Assembly: GCA_023436615.1 (NCBI GenBank)
Contig: JAEZIO010000001.1
Span: forward strand, 1-64,000
Direction of reading: 5' to 3'
Length of the DNA stretch: 64,000 nt
DNA from: Pseudomonadota bacterium
GTDB taxonomy: Bacteria; Pseudomonadota; Alphaproteobacteria; Sphingomonadales; Sphingomonadaceae
The notes below the pieces were generated by a model, which ran no database searches, was not told the DNA's origin, and saw nothing but the letters and a program-made list of their open reading frames with translations. Below are positions 33,406 through 41,350 of the stretch, one piece after another; position 1 is the stretch's first letter; every line of letters begins with the position of its first letter. The position numbers were made by a program, and so were the translations under genes.

Positions 33406-34545
33406 TTACCATTCAGCGAAACTGCCGTCCGTGAGCCGCCACACCGGATTGCGCCACCGGTGCCGCTCCTTGTGGGATTCGCGCACGGCCTCTTCATCGA
33501 TGTCCACGCCCAGGCCGGGGCCTGTGGGGATCGGCAGATAGCCGTCGGTCGGCGCCAGCTGCTCCTTGTGGCGACAATAAGTGAGCAGGTCCGCGCCGAC
33601 ATTGTAGTGGATGCCGAGGCTCATTTCCTGGATGGCGACGTTCGGCGTGCAGGCAGCGACCTGAAGGCAGGCCGCGAGGGCCAGCGGTCCCAGCGGGCAA
33701 TGGGGCGCCACGGCCACGTCATAAGCTTCGGCCATTGCCGCGATTTTGCGGACTTCGAGAATTCCGCCTGCGTGGCTGAGGTCGGGCTGAATGATGTCCA
33801 CCGCGCCGCTTTCGAAAAACGGCTTGAAATCCCAGCGTGAATAAAGCCGCTCACCGAGCGCGATCGGCGTGCTCACAAGGCTTGAGATTTGCGCCAGCCC
33901 TTCCGGGTTTTCTGACAGAAGCGGCTCTTCGATGAACAGCAGCCCGAGCGGTTCCAGGACTTTCGCGAGTTGCTTGGCCATCGGCCGATGGACTCGGCCG
34001 TGGAAGTCGAGACCGACGTCCATGCCGGCATCCTGAGCGGCTTTCACGCGGTCGACGACCTCGTCGAACGCACGCGGAGTTCCGATCCACTCAAGTTCCG
34101 CGGTGGCGTTCATCTTGACCGCGGAGAAGCCCTGCTCCCGCCGGCGCTTGGCGGCGTCGGCGATTTCGTGCGGTCGGTCGCCGCCGATCCACGCATAGGC
34201 CCGGACGCTGTCGCGGACTCGGCCGCCGAGCATCTCCCATGCCGGAAGGCTCAACGCCCGGCCCTTCAAATCCCACAAAGCCTGCTCCAGACCTGCAAGC
34301 GCCGACATGAGCACCGCGCCGCCGCGGTAGAAGCCGCTTCGGTATCCGACCTGCCAGATGTCTTCGATCCGGAAAGGATCGTGGCCGATGAACCGGTCCC
34401 GCAGCGCCTCGAAAGCCCCATCGACCGCCTCGGCATGCCCTTCGAGGCTCGCTTCGCCCCAGCCGACCGCGCCGTCATCGCTTTCAATTCGCACGAACAG
34501 CCACCGCGGCTCGGCGTAAAACGTCTCGATCCTGCCGATCTTCAT
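33406..34545 (-). CDS. dgoD: D-galactonate dehydratase
   Basis: Dehydrates D-galactonate to 2-dehydro-3-deoxygalactonate. The 379-residue enolase-superfamily enzyme shows the capping domain start MKIGRIETFYAEPRWLFVRIE, the lysine region SAVKMNAT, metal ligands in GLDFHGRVH (about 178), FIEEPLL (about 205) and ALGERLYSRWDF, and the catalytic His in APHCPLGPL. It is the second gene of a pair: its ATG overlaps the TGA of the GH1 gene (ATGA), so both are co-translated. Upstream in-frame codons are rejected because they lie in the GH1 gene. Related sugar-acid dehydratases are the alternative, but the dgoK/dgoA neighbours favour galactonate. Confidence 0.92.
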   Translation of the reverse strand: MKIGRIETFYAEPRWLFVRIESDDGAVGWGEASLEGHAEAVDGAFEALRDRFIGHDPFRIEDIWQVGYRSGFYRGGAVLMSALAGLEQALWDLKGRALSLPAWEMLGGRVRDSVRAYAWIGGDRPHEIADAAKRRREQGFSAVKMNATAELEWIGTPRAFDEVVDRVKAAQDAGMDVGLDFHGRVHRPMAKQLAKVLEPLGLLFIEEPLLSENPEGLAQISSLVSTPIALGERLYSRWDFKPFFESGAVDIIQPDLSHAGGILEVRKIAAMAEAYDVAVAPHCPLGPLALAACLQVAACTPNVAIQEMSLGIHYNVGADLLTYCRHKEQLAPTDGYLPIPTGPGLGVDIDEEAVRESHKERHRWRNPVWRLTDGSFAEW

Positions 34546-35837
34546 CTTCCGTTCCCGCTTTCGAAGTCGACTTCTTCCTTCTTGAGGCGCTCTTTCGCCT
34601 GCTGTTCCTGCTGGCGAGAGCTTTGCCACTCGTAATGCGACGGCGGCACGATCGGCACCACGAGGCACAGGCTCGACGCGGGCAGCACTTCGCGCCAGTC
34701 GCGGATCAGGCGCTTGTAGGCGCGCCCGACGTTCCTGATGTTGCGGTTGAGGTCGTAAAGGCCGAGCGGATTCACGTGGCCGTTCTGCTCGCGAAGGGCG
34801 GTGTCCCAGTCCACCTGGTCTGTCAGCGAATACCAGGTAAAGCCGACGGTGGGGATCCCGACGTTACGGAGCCGAAGTACGTTCGCCCACTCCTTCCACA
34901 GCCATTGCACCGACTCGTCGCCAACCGGCCCTTCGACCAGGTTGGTTTCGGTATGCATCACCGGCAGGCGGTACCGGTTGTAATATTGGCGCGTGATCTC
35001 CGTGTAGCCGAACACCTCCCCAGACGCCGTCGTCCGCCCGTCCTCGAACACGCGATGCTCGTTGGTCCGGTAATAATCGTTCCCGAGAATGCAGTGCTGC
35101 TTCAAGCGGTTGTGCAGGAAGAAATGGTACTCATCGGGAGTCATCCCGTTGTCCATCAGATACTCGAACATGTCGCTGTCGACGCGCCGGCCGTAGTTCA
35201 GGTCGAGCGACAGGAAGCGCCGCGAGTTGAGCTGTTCGGCGATATGAATCGCCTTGGGGCTGTCGGCGTGGAAATATTCCGACGATTCCGACTGGATGAA
35301 GATCGCGTCGGCACGGCGTTTGAGGATGGCGAGCATCGCCAGCACATTCGCCTTCACAATATGCTTGAGCGCGGTCACGAAGCCCTGGTCCGACCGCAGC
35401 TGCTCGTTCCACCAGCCGTATTTGGCGGAAAAGACCGCGCAGATGAACATCTCGTTGACCGGCGTGTAGAGCTGCACCCACGGGAACCGTTCGGCGAACG
35501 CCGCGGCATAATCTGCGAACAGCCTCGGGAAGTCCGGGTTCTGGAAATTGCCGATCCAGTCCGGAACGCCGAAGTGGCAAAGGTCGACGATCGGCGTGAT
35601 GTCGCGGCTCTTCAGCTCGGCGAAGGTGAGATCGGCGAACGACCAGTCATATTTGTTCGGGCCGAGGAACGTGCGGTGCAGCGGCGGGCCGTAGCGCAGG
35701 TACTGGATTCCTAGCTCCTGGACGGCGTCGAAATCCTCCCGCCAATATTTGTAATGGCCGCACACCTCCATCTGATCGATGCGGGTCTGGCCGTTGTTGA
35801 TGGTCGGGATGCTGTTTTCGACCCCGGTCGCGAACAT
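34542..35837 (-). CDS. Glycoside hydrolase family 1-like protein
   Basis: A 431-residue TIM-barrel glycosidase. The acid/base Glu is in TPVNEMF (about 129). The likely nucleophile is in VMHTETNLVEG (Glu about 297), where canonical GH1 enzymes have ITENG, so this is a divergent member. It has no signal peptide, so it acts inside the cell. A charged tail of 30 residues (rich in Gln, Glu and Lys) ends the protein. Its coupling to dgoD suggests it releases galactose, or a galactonate-forming sugar, from an imported glycoside. The exact bond is unknown. Confidence 0.78.
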   Translation of the reverse strand: MFATGVENSIPTINNGQTRIDQMEVCGHYKYWREDFDAVQELGIQYLRYGPPLHRTFLGPNKYDWSFADLTFAELKSRDITPIVDLCHFGVPDWIGNFQNPDFPRLFADYAAAFAERFPWVQLYTPVNEMFICAVFSAKYGWWNEQLRSDQGFVTALKHIVKANVLAMLAILKRRADAIFIQSESSEYFHADSPKAIHIAEQLNSRRFLSLDLNYGRRVDSDMFEYLMDNGMTPDEYHFFLHNRLKQHCILGNDYYRTNEHRVFEDGRTTASGEVFGYTEITRQYYNRYRLPVMHTETNLVEGPVGDESVQWLWKEWANVLRLRNVGIPTVGFTWYSLTDQVDWDTALREQNGHVNPLGLYDLNRNIRNVGRAYKRLIRDWREVLPASSLCLVVPIVPPSHYEWQSSRQQEQQAKERLKKEEVDFESGNGR

Positions 35838-35895
35838 GAAGTTAGCGATGGATCATCTCCTCTGAGCTTCTCGCCGCTTCTCTTCAGCCCGCGCA

Positions 35896-35905
35896 CAATG
35901 CATTG
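35896..35905. promoter_or_regulatory. Palindrome in the divergent GH1/dgoK promoter region
   Basis: The 169 bp gap between the two arms of the galactose island holds a perfect palindrome CAATGCATTG, plus TTGGT (35903-35907) and ACCAA (35929-35933) as a wider inverted pair. Either could be the site of a sugar-responsive repressor serving both operons. No GntR or LacI regulator gene is seen next to the cluster. Confidence 0.3.
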
Positions 35906-36006
35906 GTCAAATGGCTCGCCCGCTTTGCACCAAAAAGAGTCGGGGCGCACAAGGTTGCATTTTTAAGTTCGGAGCCATGTGGCGTCCGCGCTGTTAATGA
36001 CTGCAC

Positions 36007-36891
36007 ATGAGCTGGGCAGACAAGTTCATCGCGGTCGACTGGGGCACGACCAATCGGCGCGCCTACCTGGTTGAGGACGGCGCACCTTCGGGGCGAGAGT
36101 TCGAGGACGGCCGCGGTATCCTTTCCGTGGAGCGGGGACAATTCGAGGAGGCGGTGCGGCAGGTCCGCGACGAGCTCGGCGACGCGCCCATGCTGCTCGC
36201 CGGGATGATCGGTTCCAATCGCGGCTGGGTCGACGCCCCCTACGTGCCGTGCCCCGCCGGTCTCCAGGAGCTCGCGGGGAAGCTCGTTCAAATCCCGGAG
36301 GAGAATGCCGCGATCGTGCCGGGCGTATCGTTCAGCAATGGCCGGTCCGACGTGATGCGCGGCGAGGAGGTGCAGCTGCTCGGGGCGATCACGGCCGGCG
36401 ACGTGCCGAGCGATTGCGTCGTCTGCCATCCTGGAACCCACAACAAGTGGGTCCGCGTCCGCAACAGACGGATCGACAGCTTTCGCACCGTCATGACGGG
36501 AGAACTATTCAACATGGTACGGGAGGGCAGCATCCTGTCCGAGCTCACGGATGGAGAGGCGAGTCCCGGCGACGCGTTCCTGAAAGGCGTGCGGCAGGGG
36601 CTGACCGGCGCCGGCATCACGACTGAATTGTTCGAGGCGCGCGCGCGCTTCCTCCTCGGCCGCCTCGACCGTCGCGACGGGCCCTCGTTCGTCAGCGGGC
36701 TCCTGATCGGGGAAGACGTCCGGATTGGGATCGCCGACGGGCGCCCCGCGGACGTCATTGTGATGGGACGGCCGGAGCTTACGGAGCTTTACGCCTGCGC
36801 GCTGAACGAGGCCGGCGTCGAAGCGGTGCAGATCGACGGCGAAGGCGCGTTCATTGCCGGCGCATGCAAGATCGCGGAGCGGATTCAGTGA
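36007..36891 (+). CDS. dgoK: 2-dehydro-3-deoxygalactonokinase
   Basis: Phosphorylates 2-dehydro-3-deoxygalactonate at C6 using ATP. The 294-residue protein starts with the DgoK signature AVDWGTTNRRAYLVEDG (Asp11-Trp-Gly-Thr-Thr). It also has LLAGMIGSNRGW, the central CHPGTHNKWV and the DGEGAFIAGA ending. It is the first gene of the forward arm. Its stop overlaps the GTG start of dgoA (GTGA), so translation is coupled. Confidence 0.93.
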   Translation: MSWADKFIAVDWGTTNRRAYLVEDGAPSGREFEDGRGILSVERGQFEEAVRQVRDELGDAPMLLAGMIGSNRGWVDAPYVPCPAGLQELAGKLVQIPEENAAIVPGVSFSNGRSDVMRGEEVQLLGAITAGDVPSDCVVCHPGTHNKWVRVRNRRIDSFRTVMTGELFNMVREGSILSELTDGEASPGDAFLKGVRQGLTGAGITTELFEARARFLLGRLDRRDGPSFVSGLLIGEDVRIGIADGRPADVIVMGRPELTELYACALNEAGVEAVQIDGEGAFIAGACKIAERIQ

Positions 36892-37517
36892 GCGCAAGAG
36901 AATTGTTCGACCGCTACTTCGGCCAATGCCCGCTGGTGGCGATCATCCGCGGAGTGAAGCCCGACGAAGCCGAGGCGATAGGCCGCGCGCTGTTCGACGG
37001 CGGAATCCGCATCATCGAAGTGCCGCTCAACTCGCCGGACCCTTTCGCCAGCATCCGGCGGATCGCGGACGCGCTCGGCGACGATGCCCTGGTCGGCGCC
37101 GGCACTGTTCTTCGCCCGGCCGATGTCGATCGCGTGAAAGAGGCCGGCGGTCGTATCGTCGTGTCGCCCAACATGAATCCGACAGTGATCGAGGCCACCG
37201 CAGCCGCCGGCCTGATCTCGTCTCCTGGCATCTTCACGCCCTCGGAGGCCTTCGCCGCCCTGGAGGCGGGAGCCCACGCGTTGAAGCTGTTTCCCGCCGA
37301 AGCGGCGTCACCAGCAGTGGTCAAGTCGATCCGGGCGGTGCTCCCGACGGACGTGCCGCTGCTCGTCGTCGGCGGCGTCACGCCTGACGCCGTGCGCGGC
37401 TGGCTGGACGCGGGCGCTGACGGGTTTGGCCTTGGCGGCGGTATCTACAAGCCGGGCCAGTCGCCGGACGATACGCTGGCCAAGGCGCGCGCCTATGTCG
37501 AGGCGGTTCGCCGGTGA
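36888..37517 (+). CDS. dgoA: 2-dehydro-3-deoxy-6-phosphogalactonate aldolase
   Basis: Splits KDPGal into pyruvate and glyceraldehyde-3-phosphate. The 209-residue class I aldolase of the KDPG/KDPGal type has the catalytic Glu in RIIEVPLNSP (about 44), the family phosphate loop GAGTV, SPNMNP, and the Schiff-base Lys in ALKLFPAEAAS (about 133). The GTG at 36888 is chosen for its GTGA overlap with dgoK. Its own TGA lies in the GTG start of the next gene, giving three coupled genes in a row. Confidence 0.93.
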   Translation: MSARELFDRYFGQCPLVAIIRGVKPDEAEAIGRALFDGGIRIIEVPLNSPDPFASIRRIADALGDDALVGAGTVLRPADVDRVKEAGGRIVVSPNMNPTVIEATAAAGLISSPGIFTPSEAFAALEAGAHALKLFPAEAASPAVVKSIRAVLPTDVPLLVVGGVTPDAVRGWLDAGADGFGLGGGIYKPGQSPDDTLAKARAYVEAVRR

Positions 37518-38443
37518 AGCCGATCAGGATCGCGATCATCGGGTTCGGGAAGATCGCCGCCGACCAGCATGTCCCGGCAATCGAAGCCAATTCGCGGCTG
37601 GAGCTGGCGGGTACCTCGAGCCGCTCGGGCAAGGGGCCGCAACCGGCATTCACGGACTGGCGGGAGATGATTCGCACCGTCGAGGGACTGGAAGCGGTGG
37701 CGATCACTACGCCGCCCAAGCCGCGCTACGAAATCGCCCGCGAGTGCCTGGAAGCGGGCCTTCACGTGCTGATGGAAAAACCACCGTGCGCGACCCTTTC
37801 GGAGGTCGAGGACCTCGCATGTCTCGCGGAGGCTCGCCAGCGGACCTTGTTCGCGGCCTGGCACGCGCGGCACAATTCGGCCGTTGCCTCTGCCGCGGAG
37901 ACACTGGCCGGCAAGCGCGTCGAGTCGATGACGATCACCTGGCACGAGGATGTGCACAAATGGCATCCGGGCCAGACGTGGATCTGGGAAGCCGGCGGGT
38001 TCGGCGTGTTCGACCCGGGGATCAATGCCTTGTCGATCGCGACGCGCATATTCCCGGGTTCGCTGTTCGTCGATCGGGCGGCGCTGACCTTTCCCGCCAA
38101 CTCCCAGACCCCGATCGCCGCCGATATCGCGCTTTCGAGCCCATCCGCCGACGGTCCGCTCCAGTGCAGCCTCGACTGGCGCCGATCGGAGGGCGAGGAG
38201 TGGACCGTCGAGGTCCGTACCGCCGACGGCCTCCAAGTGGTCCTCAGCGAGGGCGGCGCGCGGCTCTCGATCGACGGCGACGAGCGGGAATCGACGCAGG
38301 GCGAGGAATATCCCGACATCTACCGGCGTTTCGTCGATCTCATCGACCAGCACCGCAGCGACGTCGACGTTCGCCCGCTCCGGCTCGTTGCCGACTGCCT
38401 GCTCGTCGGCAGCCGGGAGGTCGAAGCCGCTACGGGAAAGTGA
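37514..38443 (+). CDS. Gfo/Idh/MocA oxidoreductase, probable D-galactose 1-dehydrogenase
   Basis: A 309-residue NAD(P)-dependent oxidoreductase. The Rossmann motif IIGFGKIAADQH is at 8-19, the family lysine motif HVLMEKPPC at about 84-92, and a substrate-side His pair in TWHEDVHKWHPG. It resembles the galactose dehydrogenase of pseudomonads, which makes galactonolactone. With dgoK, dgoA and dgoD it completes the oxidative route except for a lactonase, which is not seen. Starts at GTG overlapping the dgoA stop. Other pentose or hexose substrates cannot be excluded. Confidence 0.82.
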   Translation: MKPIRIAIIGFGKIAADQHVPAIEANSRLELAGTSSRSGKGPQPAFTDWREMIRTVEGLEAVAITTPPKPRYEIARECLEAGLHVLMEKPPCATLSEVEDLACLAEARQRTLFAAWHARHNSAVASAAETLAGKRVESMTITWHEDVHKWHPGQTWIWEAGGFGVFDPGINALSIATRIFPGSLFVDRAALTFPANSQTPIAADIALSSPSADGPLQCSLDWRRSEGEEWTVEVRTADGLQVVLSEGGARLSIDGDERESTQGEEYPDIYRRFVDLIDQHRSDVDVRPLRLVADCLLVGSREVEAATGK

Positions 38444-38504
38444 GGTGCGTTACGGCTTGGGAACAAAAGTCGTCGCGGCGACTCTTTCACCCGAAGATTG
38501 CACG

Positions 38505-39263
38505 ATGAACCAGAGCAACGCGGACGAACTGGACCAGCTAGACGATGCCTTCGCGGGCAATCGTCTGCTGTCGACGTTCCCAGCTGAAGCCCGAGCCCTG
38601 ATCGAGCCCTTCGCCAGGATCGTCGAGCTGCCGGTCGCGCAGGTCCTGCATCCCCGCGGTTCCCATGTCGACGCGACGTTCTTCCCCTTCGGCCCGACTA
38701 TGGTGTCGCTCGTAGTCGACATGTCGGAAGGCAGGTCGGTCGAAGTGGCGTCCATCGGGCACGAAGGGGCCGTTGGCGGGATCGTCAGCTGCGGGCATGC
38801 GCCGGCCTTCTCGCGAGCTCAGGTACTGGTCGGCGGGCCAGCGCTGCGCGTCGAGCTGGATGCGCTCGAGGACGCGAAGGGGCGATCCGGTCACATCCGC
38901 AACCTGTTTTGCCGTTTCTCCGACTATCTCCTTGCGCAGGTGATGCAGTCGGCGGCCTGCAACAGCTACCACTCGATCGAGCAGCGGGCGGCGCGGTGGC
39001 TGCTGACGGCGCAGGATCGCGCGGGAAGCAAAATTGAGCTGACGCAGGAGGCGTTCGCCGGCCTTCTCGGGGTTCAGCGGACGACGGTGAACGCGGTTAT
39101 CCGAGTGCTCCAGGACCAGGGGCTGATCACAACCCGCCGCGGCTTCATCCAGGTTACCGACAGGGCCGGACTGAAGAAAAGATCGTGCGAATGTCACGAT
39201 GCGGTCGAGAGTCACTTCGCGGCGGTGATCGGAAGCGGCGGGGCAGGGCGAGTCAGCGGCTGA
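38505..39263 (+). CDS. Crp/Fnr-family transcriptional regulator
   Basis: A 252-residue regulator with an N-terminal cyclic-nucleotide-type barrel (about 20-140) and a C-terminal winged helix whose recognition region reads LTQEAFAGLLGVQRTTVNAVIRVLQDQGLI. It has no cysteine cluster for an FNR-type Fe-S site at the N-terminus, so the signal is not oxygen by that route. It follows the galactose operon by 61 bp on the same strand. Control of that operon is possible but not shown. Confidence 0.87.
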   Translation: MNQSNADELDQLDDAFAGNRLLSTFPAEARALIEPFARIVELPVAQVLHPRGSHVDATFFPFGPTMVSLVVDMSEGRSVEVASIGHEGAVGGIVSCGHAPAFSRAQVLVGGPALRVELDALEDAKGRSGHIRNLFCRFSDYLLAQVMQSAACNSYHSIEQRAARWLLTAQDRAGSKIELTQEAFAGLLGVQRTTVNAVIRVLQDQGLITTRRGFIQVTDRAGLKKRSCECHDAVESHFAAVIGSGGAGRVSG

Positions 39264-40298
39264 TCAGTCGGCGAGACTCCAGGCGAGCTCGGTACCGGCG
39301 AGGAACGGCACCAGCTCGATGTCGCCTAGTCCCAGCAGGTCGGGGACGTCCGCCGCCCGGCGCTCGAGCGTGACCGTGCCTTCGTTCAGCGGCAGCCCGT
39401 AGAAGCGAGCGCCATGTTCCGAGGCGAACCCCTCCAGCACGTCGAGCGCCCCTTCTTCCTCGAAGACGGTCGCATAGGTTTCGAGCGCGAAAGCTGCGTT
39501 GAAGATTCCCGCGCACCCGCAGGCCGATTCCTTGGCGTTGCGCGTGTGCGGAGCGCTGTCGGTTCCCAGGAAAAACTTCGGCGAGCCCGAGGTGGCGGCG
39601 CGCCGGATCGCGAGCCGATGCATCTCGCGCTTGGCGACGGGGAGGCAATAAGCGTGCGGCCGAAGCCCCCGCTCGAACAAGGCGTTGCGGTTGATCACCA
39701 GGTGGTGAGGCGTGATCGTCGCTGCGACATTCGGGCCGGCGGATAGCACGAAATCCACCGCTTCGGAGGTTGTGACATGTTCGAGCACGATCTTGAGGTC
39801 GGGAAAGTCGCGCATCAGGGGGTCTAGCACCCGATCGATGAACACCTTTTCCCGGTCGAAAATATCGACGTGAGAGTCGGTGACCTCGCCATGCACGCAC
39901 AGCACCATTTCGAGTGCTTGCATCCGCTCCAGCGCGACATAGATGTTGCGAACGTCGGTGACGCCAAGAGCGGAGTTGGTCGTCGCGTTCGCAGGGTAGA
40001 GCTTGGCCGCAACCCAGACCCGCCCCTCGAACCCGTTGGCGAGCTCGTCCGGATCGGTCTCGTCGGTGAGATAGCAGGTCATCAACGGCGTGAACTGCGG
40101 CCCGGCGGCCTGAACGATCCGCTCGCGATAGGCTTCGGCGGCTGCCGCGCTTGTTACGGGCGGCATGAGGTTGGGCATCACGATCGCGCGAGCGAACTGG
40201 CGCGCGGTGAAGGGGGCGACGAGCCGAAGCATTTCGCCGTCGCGCAAATGAACGTGCCAATCGTCGGGACGGCGGATCGTCAGCGTTTGCAATGCCAC
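39264..40298 (-). CDS. pyrC: Dihydroorotase
   Basis: Third step of pyrimidine synthesis, closing carbamoyl-aspartate to dihydroorotate. The 344-residue class II enzyme has the zinc motif DDWHVHLRDG near the N-terminus, the carbamylated Lys in AKLYPANATTNS, then VLEHVTTSEAV, and the late FLGTDSAPHTRNAKE. The length and motifs are standard for the E. coli PyrC type. It is divergent from the ygfZ-like gene with only 22 bp between starts. Confidence 0.95.
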   Translation of the reverse strand: MALQTLTIRRPDDWHVHLRDGEMLRLVAPFTARQFARAIVMPNLMPPVTSAAAAEAYRERIVQAAGPQFTPLMTCYLTDETDPDELANGFEGRVWVAAKLYPANATTNSALGVTDVRNIYVALERMQALEMVLCVHGEVTDSHVDIFDREKVFIDRVLDPLMRDFPDLKIVLEHVTTSEAVDFVLSAGPNVAATITPHHLVINRNALFERGLRPHAYCLPVAKREMHRLAIRRAATSGSPKFFLGTDSAPHTRNAKESACGCAGIFNAAFALETYATVFEEEGALDVLEGFASEHGARFYGLPLNEGTVTLERRAADVPDLLGLGDIELVPFLAGTELAWSLAD

Positions 40299-40320
40299 GG
40301 CGGCTCCTTAACTGAGGGGC

Positions 40321-41031
40321 ATGGCCGCCACCACCCTCGCCGACCGCGCAATCGTCCGCCTCTCCGGCGAGGACGTCCGTGGCTTCCTGCAGGGCCTGGT
40401 GACGAACGATGTGACCGGCGACCTGCCGGTGTGGGCGGGGCTATTGACCCCGCAGGGCAAGTGCCTGTTCGACTTCTTTGTCTGGGGGGACGGCGACGAT
40501 CTGCTGCTCGATTGCGAGGCCGCTGCCGCCGACGATCTCGTCAAGCGGCTGACGATCTACCGCCTTCGCCGCAAGATCGAGATCCAGCGCGATGACTCGC
40601 TCGCAGTCCACTGGTCGACGCAATCCGGGGAAGGCGCACGCGATCCGCGTCTTTCGGAGCTCGGCCAGCGCTGGCTGGGACCGGCCAAGGAGCCGGCCAG
40701 CGGCTGGATCGAGCATCGCCTTCGGCTGGGGGTGTGCGAAGGTCGTGCGGAACTGGGAGACATTCTCTGGCTCGAATGCAACGCCGCCGAGCTCAATGGC
40801 GTGAGCTTCACCAAGGGCTGCTACGTCGGCCAGGAAAATACCGCGCGGATGAACTGGCGCGCGAAGGTCAACCGCCGATTGGTCGTCACCGAAGGCAAAA
40901 GCGAGCGGACACGGGTCGCCTATGCCGAGATCGGCCTTTCGGTCGCGCATGTGCGGGTCGAGGCCATTCCGGAAGCGGCAATCATTCCCGACTGGCTCCA
41001 ACGAGCGCTGGCTCAGCCGACGACCGCGTAA
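40321..41031 (+). CDS. YgfZ/GcvT-family folate-binding protein (Fe-S maturation)
   Basis: A 236-residue tetrahydrofolate-binding protein of the YgfZ/IBA57 type, needed for making or repairing some Fe-S enzymes. The family signature KGCYVGQENTARM is at about 163-175, with the essential Cys in it. The N-terminus has the GcvT-like VRLSGEDVRGFLQGLVTNDV. It lies near acnA, a 4Fe-4S enzyme and a plausible client. No membrane or signal segment. Confidence 0.88.
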   Translation: MAATTLADRAIVRLSGEDVRGFLQGLVTNDVTGDLPVWAGLLTPQGKCLFDFFVWGDGDDLLLDCEAAAADDLVKRLTIYRLRRKIEIQRDDSLAVHWSTQSGEGARDPRLSELGQRWLGPAKEPASGWIEHRLRLGVCEGRAELGDILWLECNAAELNGVSFTKGCYVGQENTARMNWRAKVNRRLVVTEGKSERTRVAYAEIGLSVAHVRVEAIPEAAIIPDWLQRALAQPTTA

Positions 41032-41077
41032 GCCCCAGACCGGAAAGCTTCCCATGCGGCGCGCATGCCGTGTTCGA

Positions 41078-41350
41078 TTACGTGGCTGAGGTCGACGATC
41101 GCTGCTTTTTCGCGATTCGCCATAAGGCAAATCCCCCGATCAGCAGCCACAGCACGTTGAGCGCCGCCGACGGGATGGCGCCGTGCCACCAGCCGTTTAT
41201 CACGAAGCCCGCCGCGCCGAAGACGTTCATCCACTGATACAGCGGCGACTGGCCGGTGACCTTGCCCATCGACAGCAGCAGATAGGCGAGCAGGATCAGC
41301 GCGGCGCCGGACCAGCCGGCAACTTCGACGGCGATTTCCGTCGCGGTCAG
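41078..41350 (-). CDS. Small CBU_0592-like membrane protein, apparent CTG start
   Basis: A 90-residue protein with three membrane stretches: about 8-26 ([17 protein letters not shown]), 37-50 ([14 protein letters not shown]) and 58-75 ([15 protein letters not shown]). It resembles the small CBU_0592 membrane family. The first in-frame ATG (41269) would remove the first span. Upstream in frame there is no ATG, GTG or TTG. A CTG at 41350 sits 8 bases after a GGAGG in the acnA end and overlaps the acnA stop as CTGA, so CTG is the likely start. Translation would be coupled to acnA. Confidence 0.65.
   Translation of the reverse strand: MTATEIAVEVAGWSGAALILLAYLLLSMGKVTGQSPLYQWMNVFGAAGFVINGWWHGAIPSAALNVLWLLIGGFALWRIAKKQRSSTSAT

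Noticed and set aside
38505..39263. FNR-type oxygen sensor
   Set aside because: The N-terminal region lacks the cysteine cluster that binds the Fe-S centre, so only the broad Crp/Fnr family is called.
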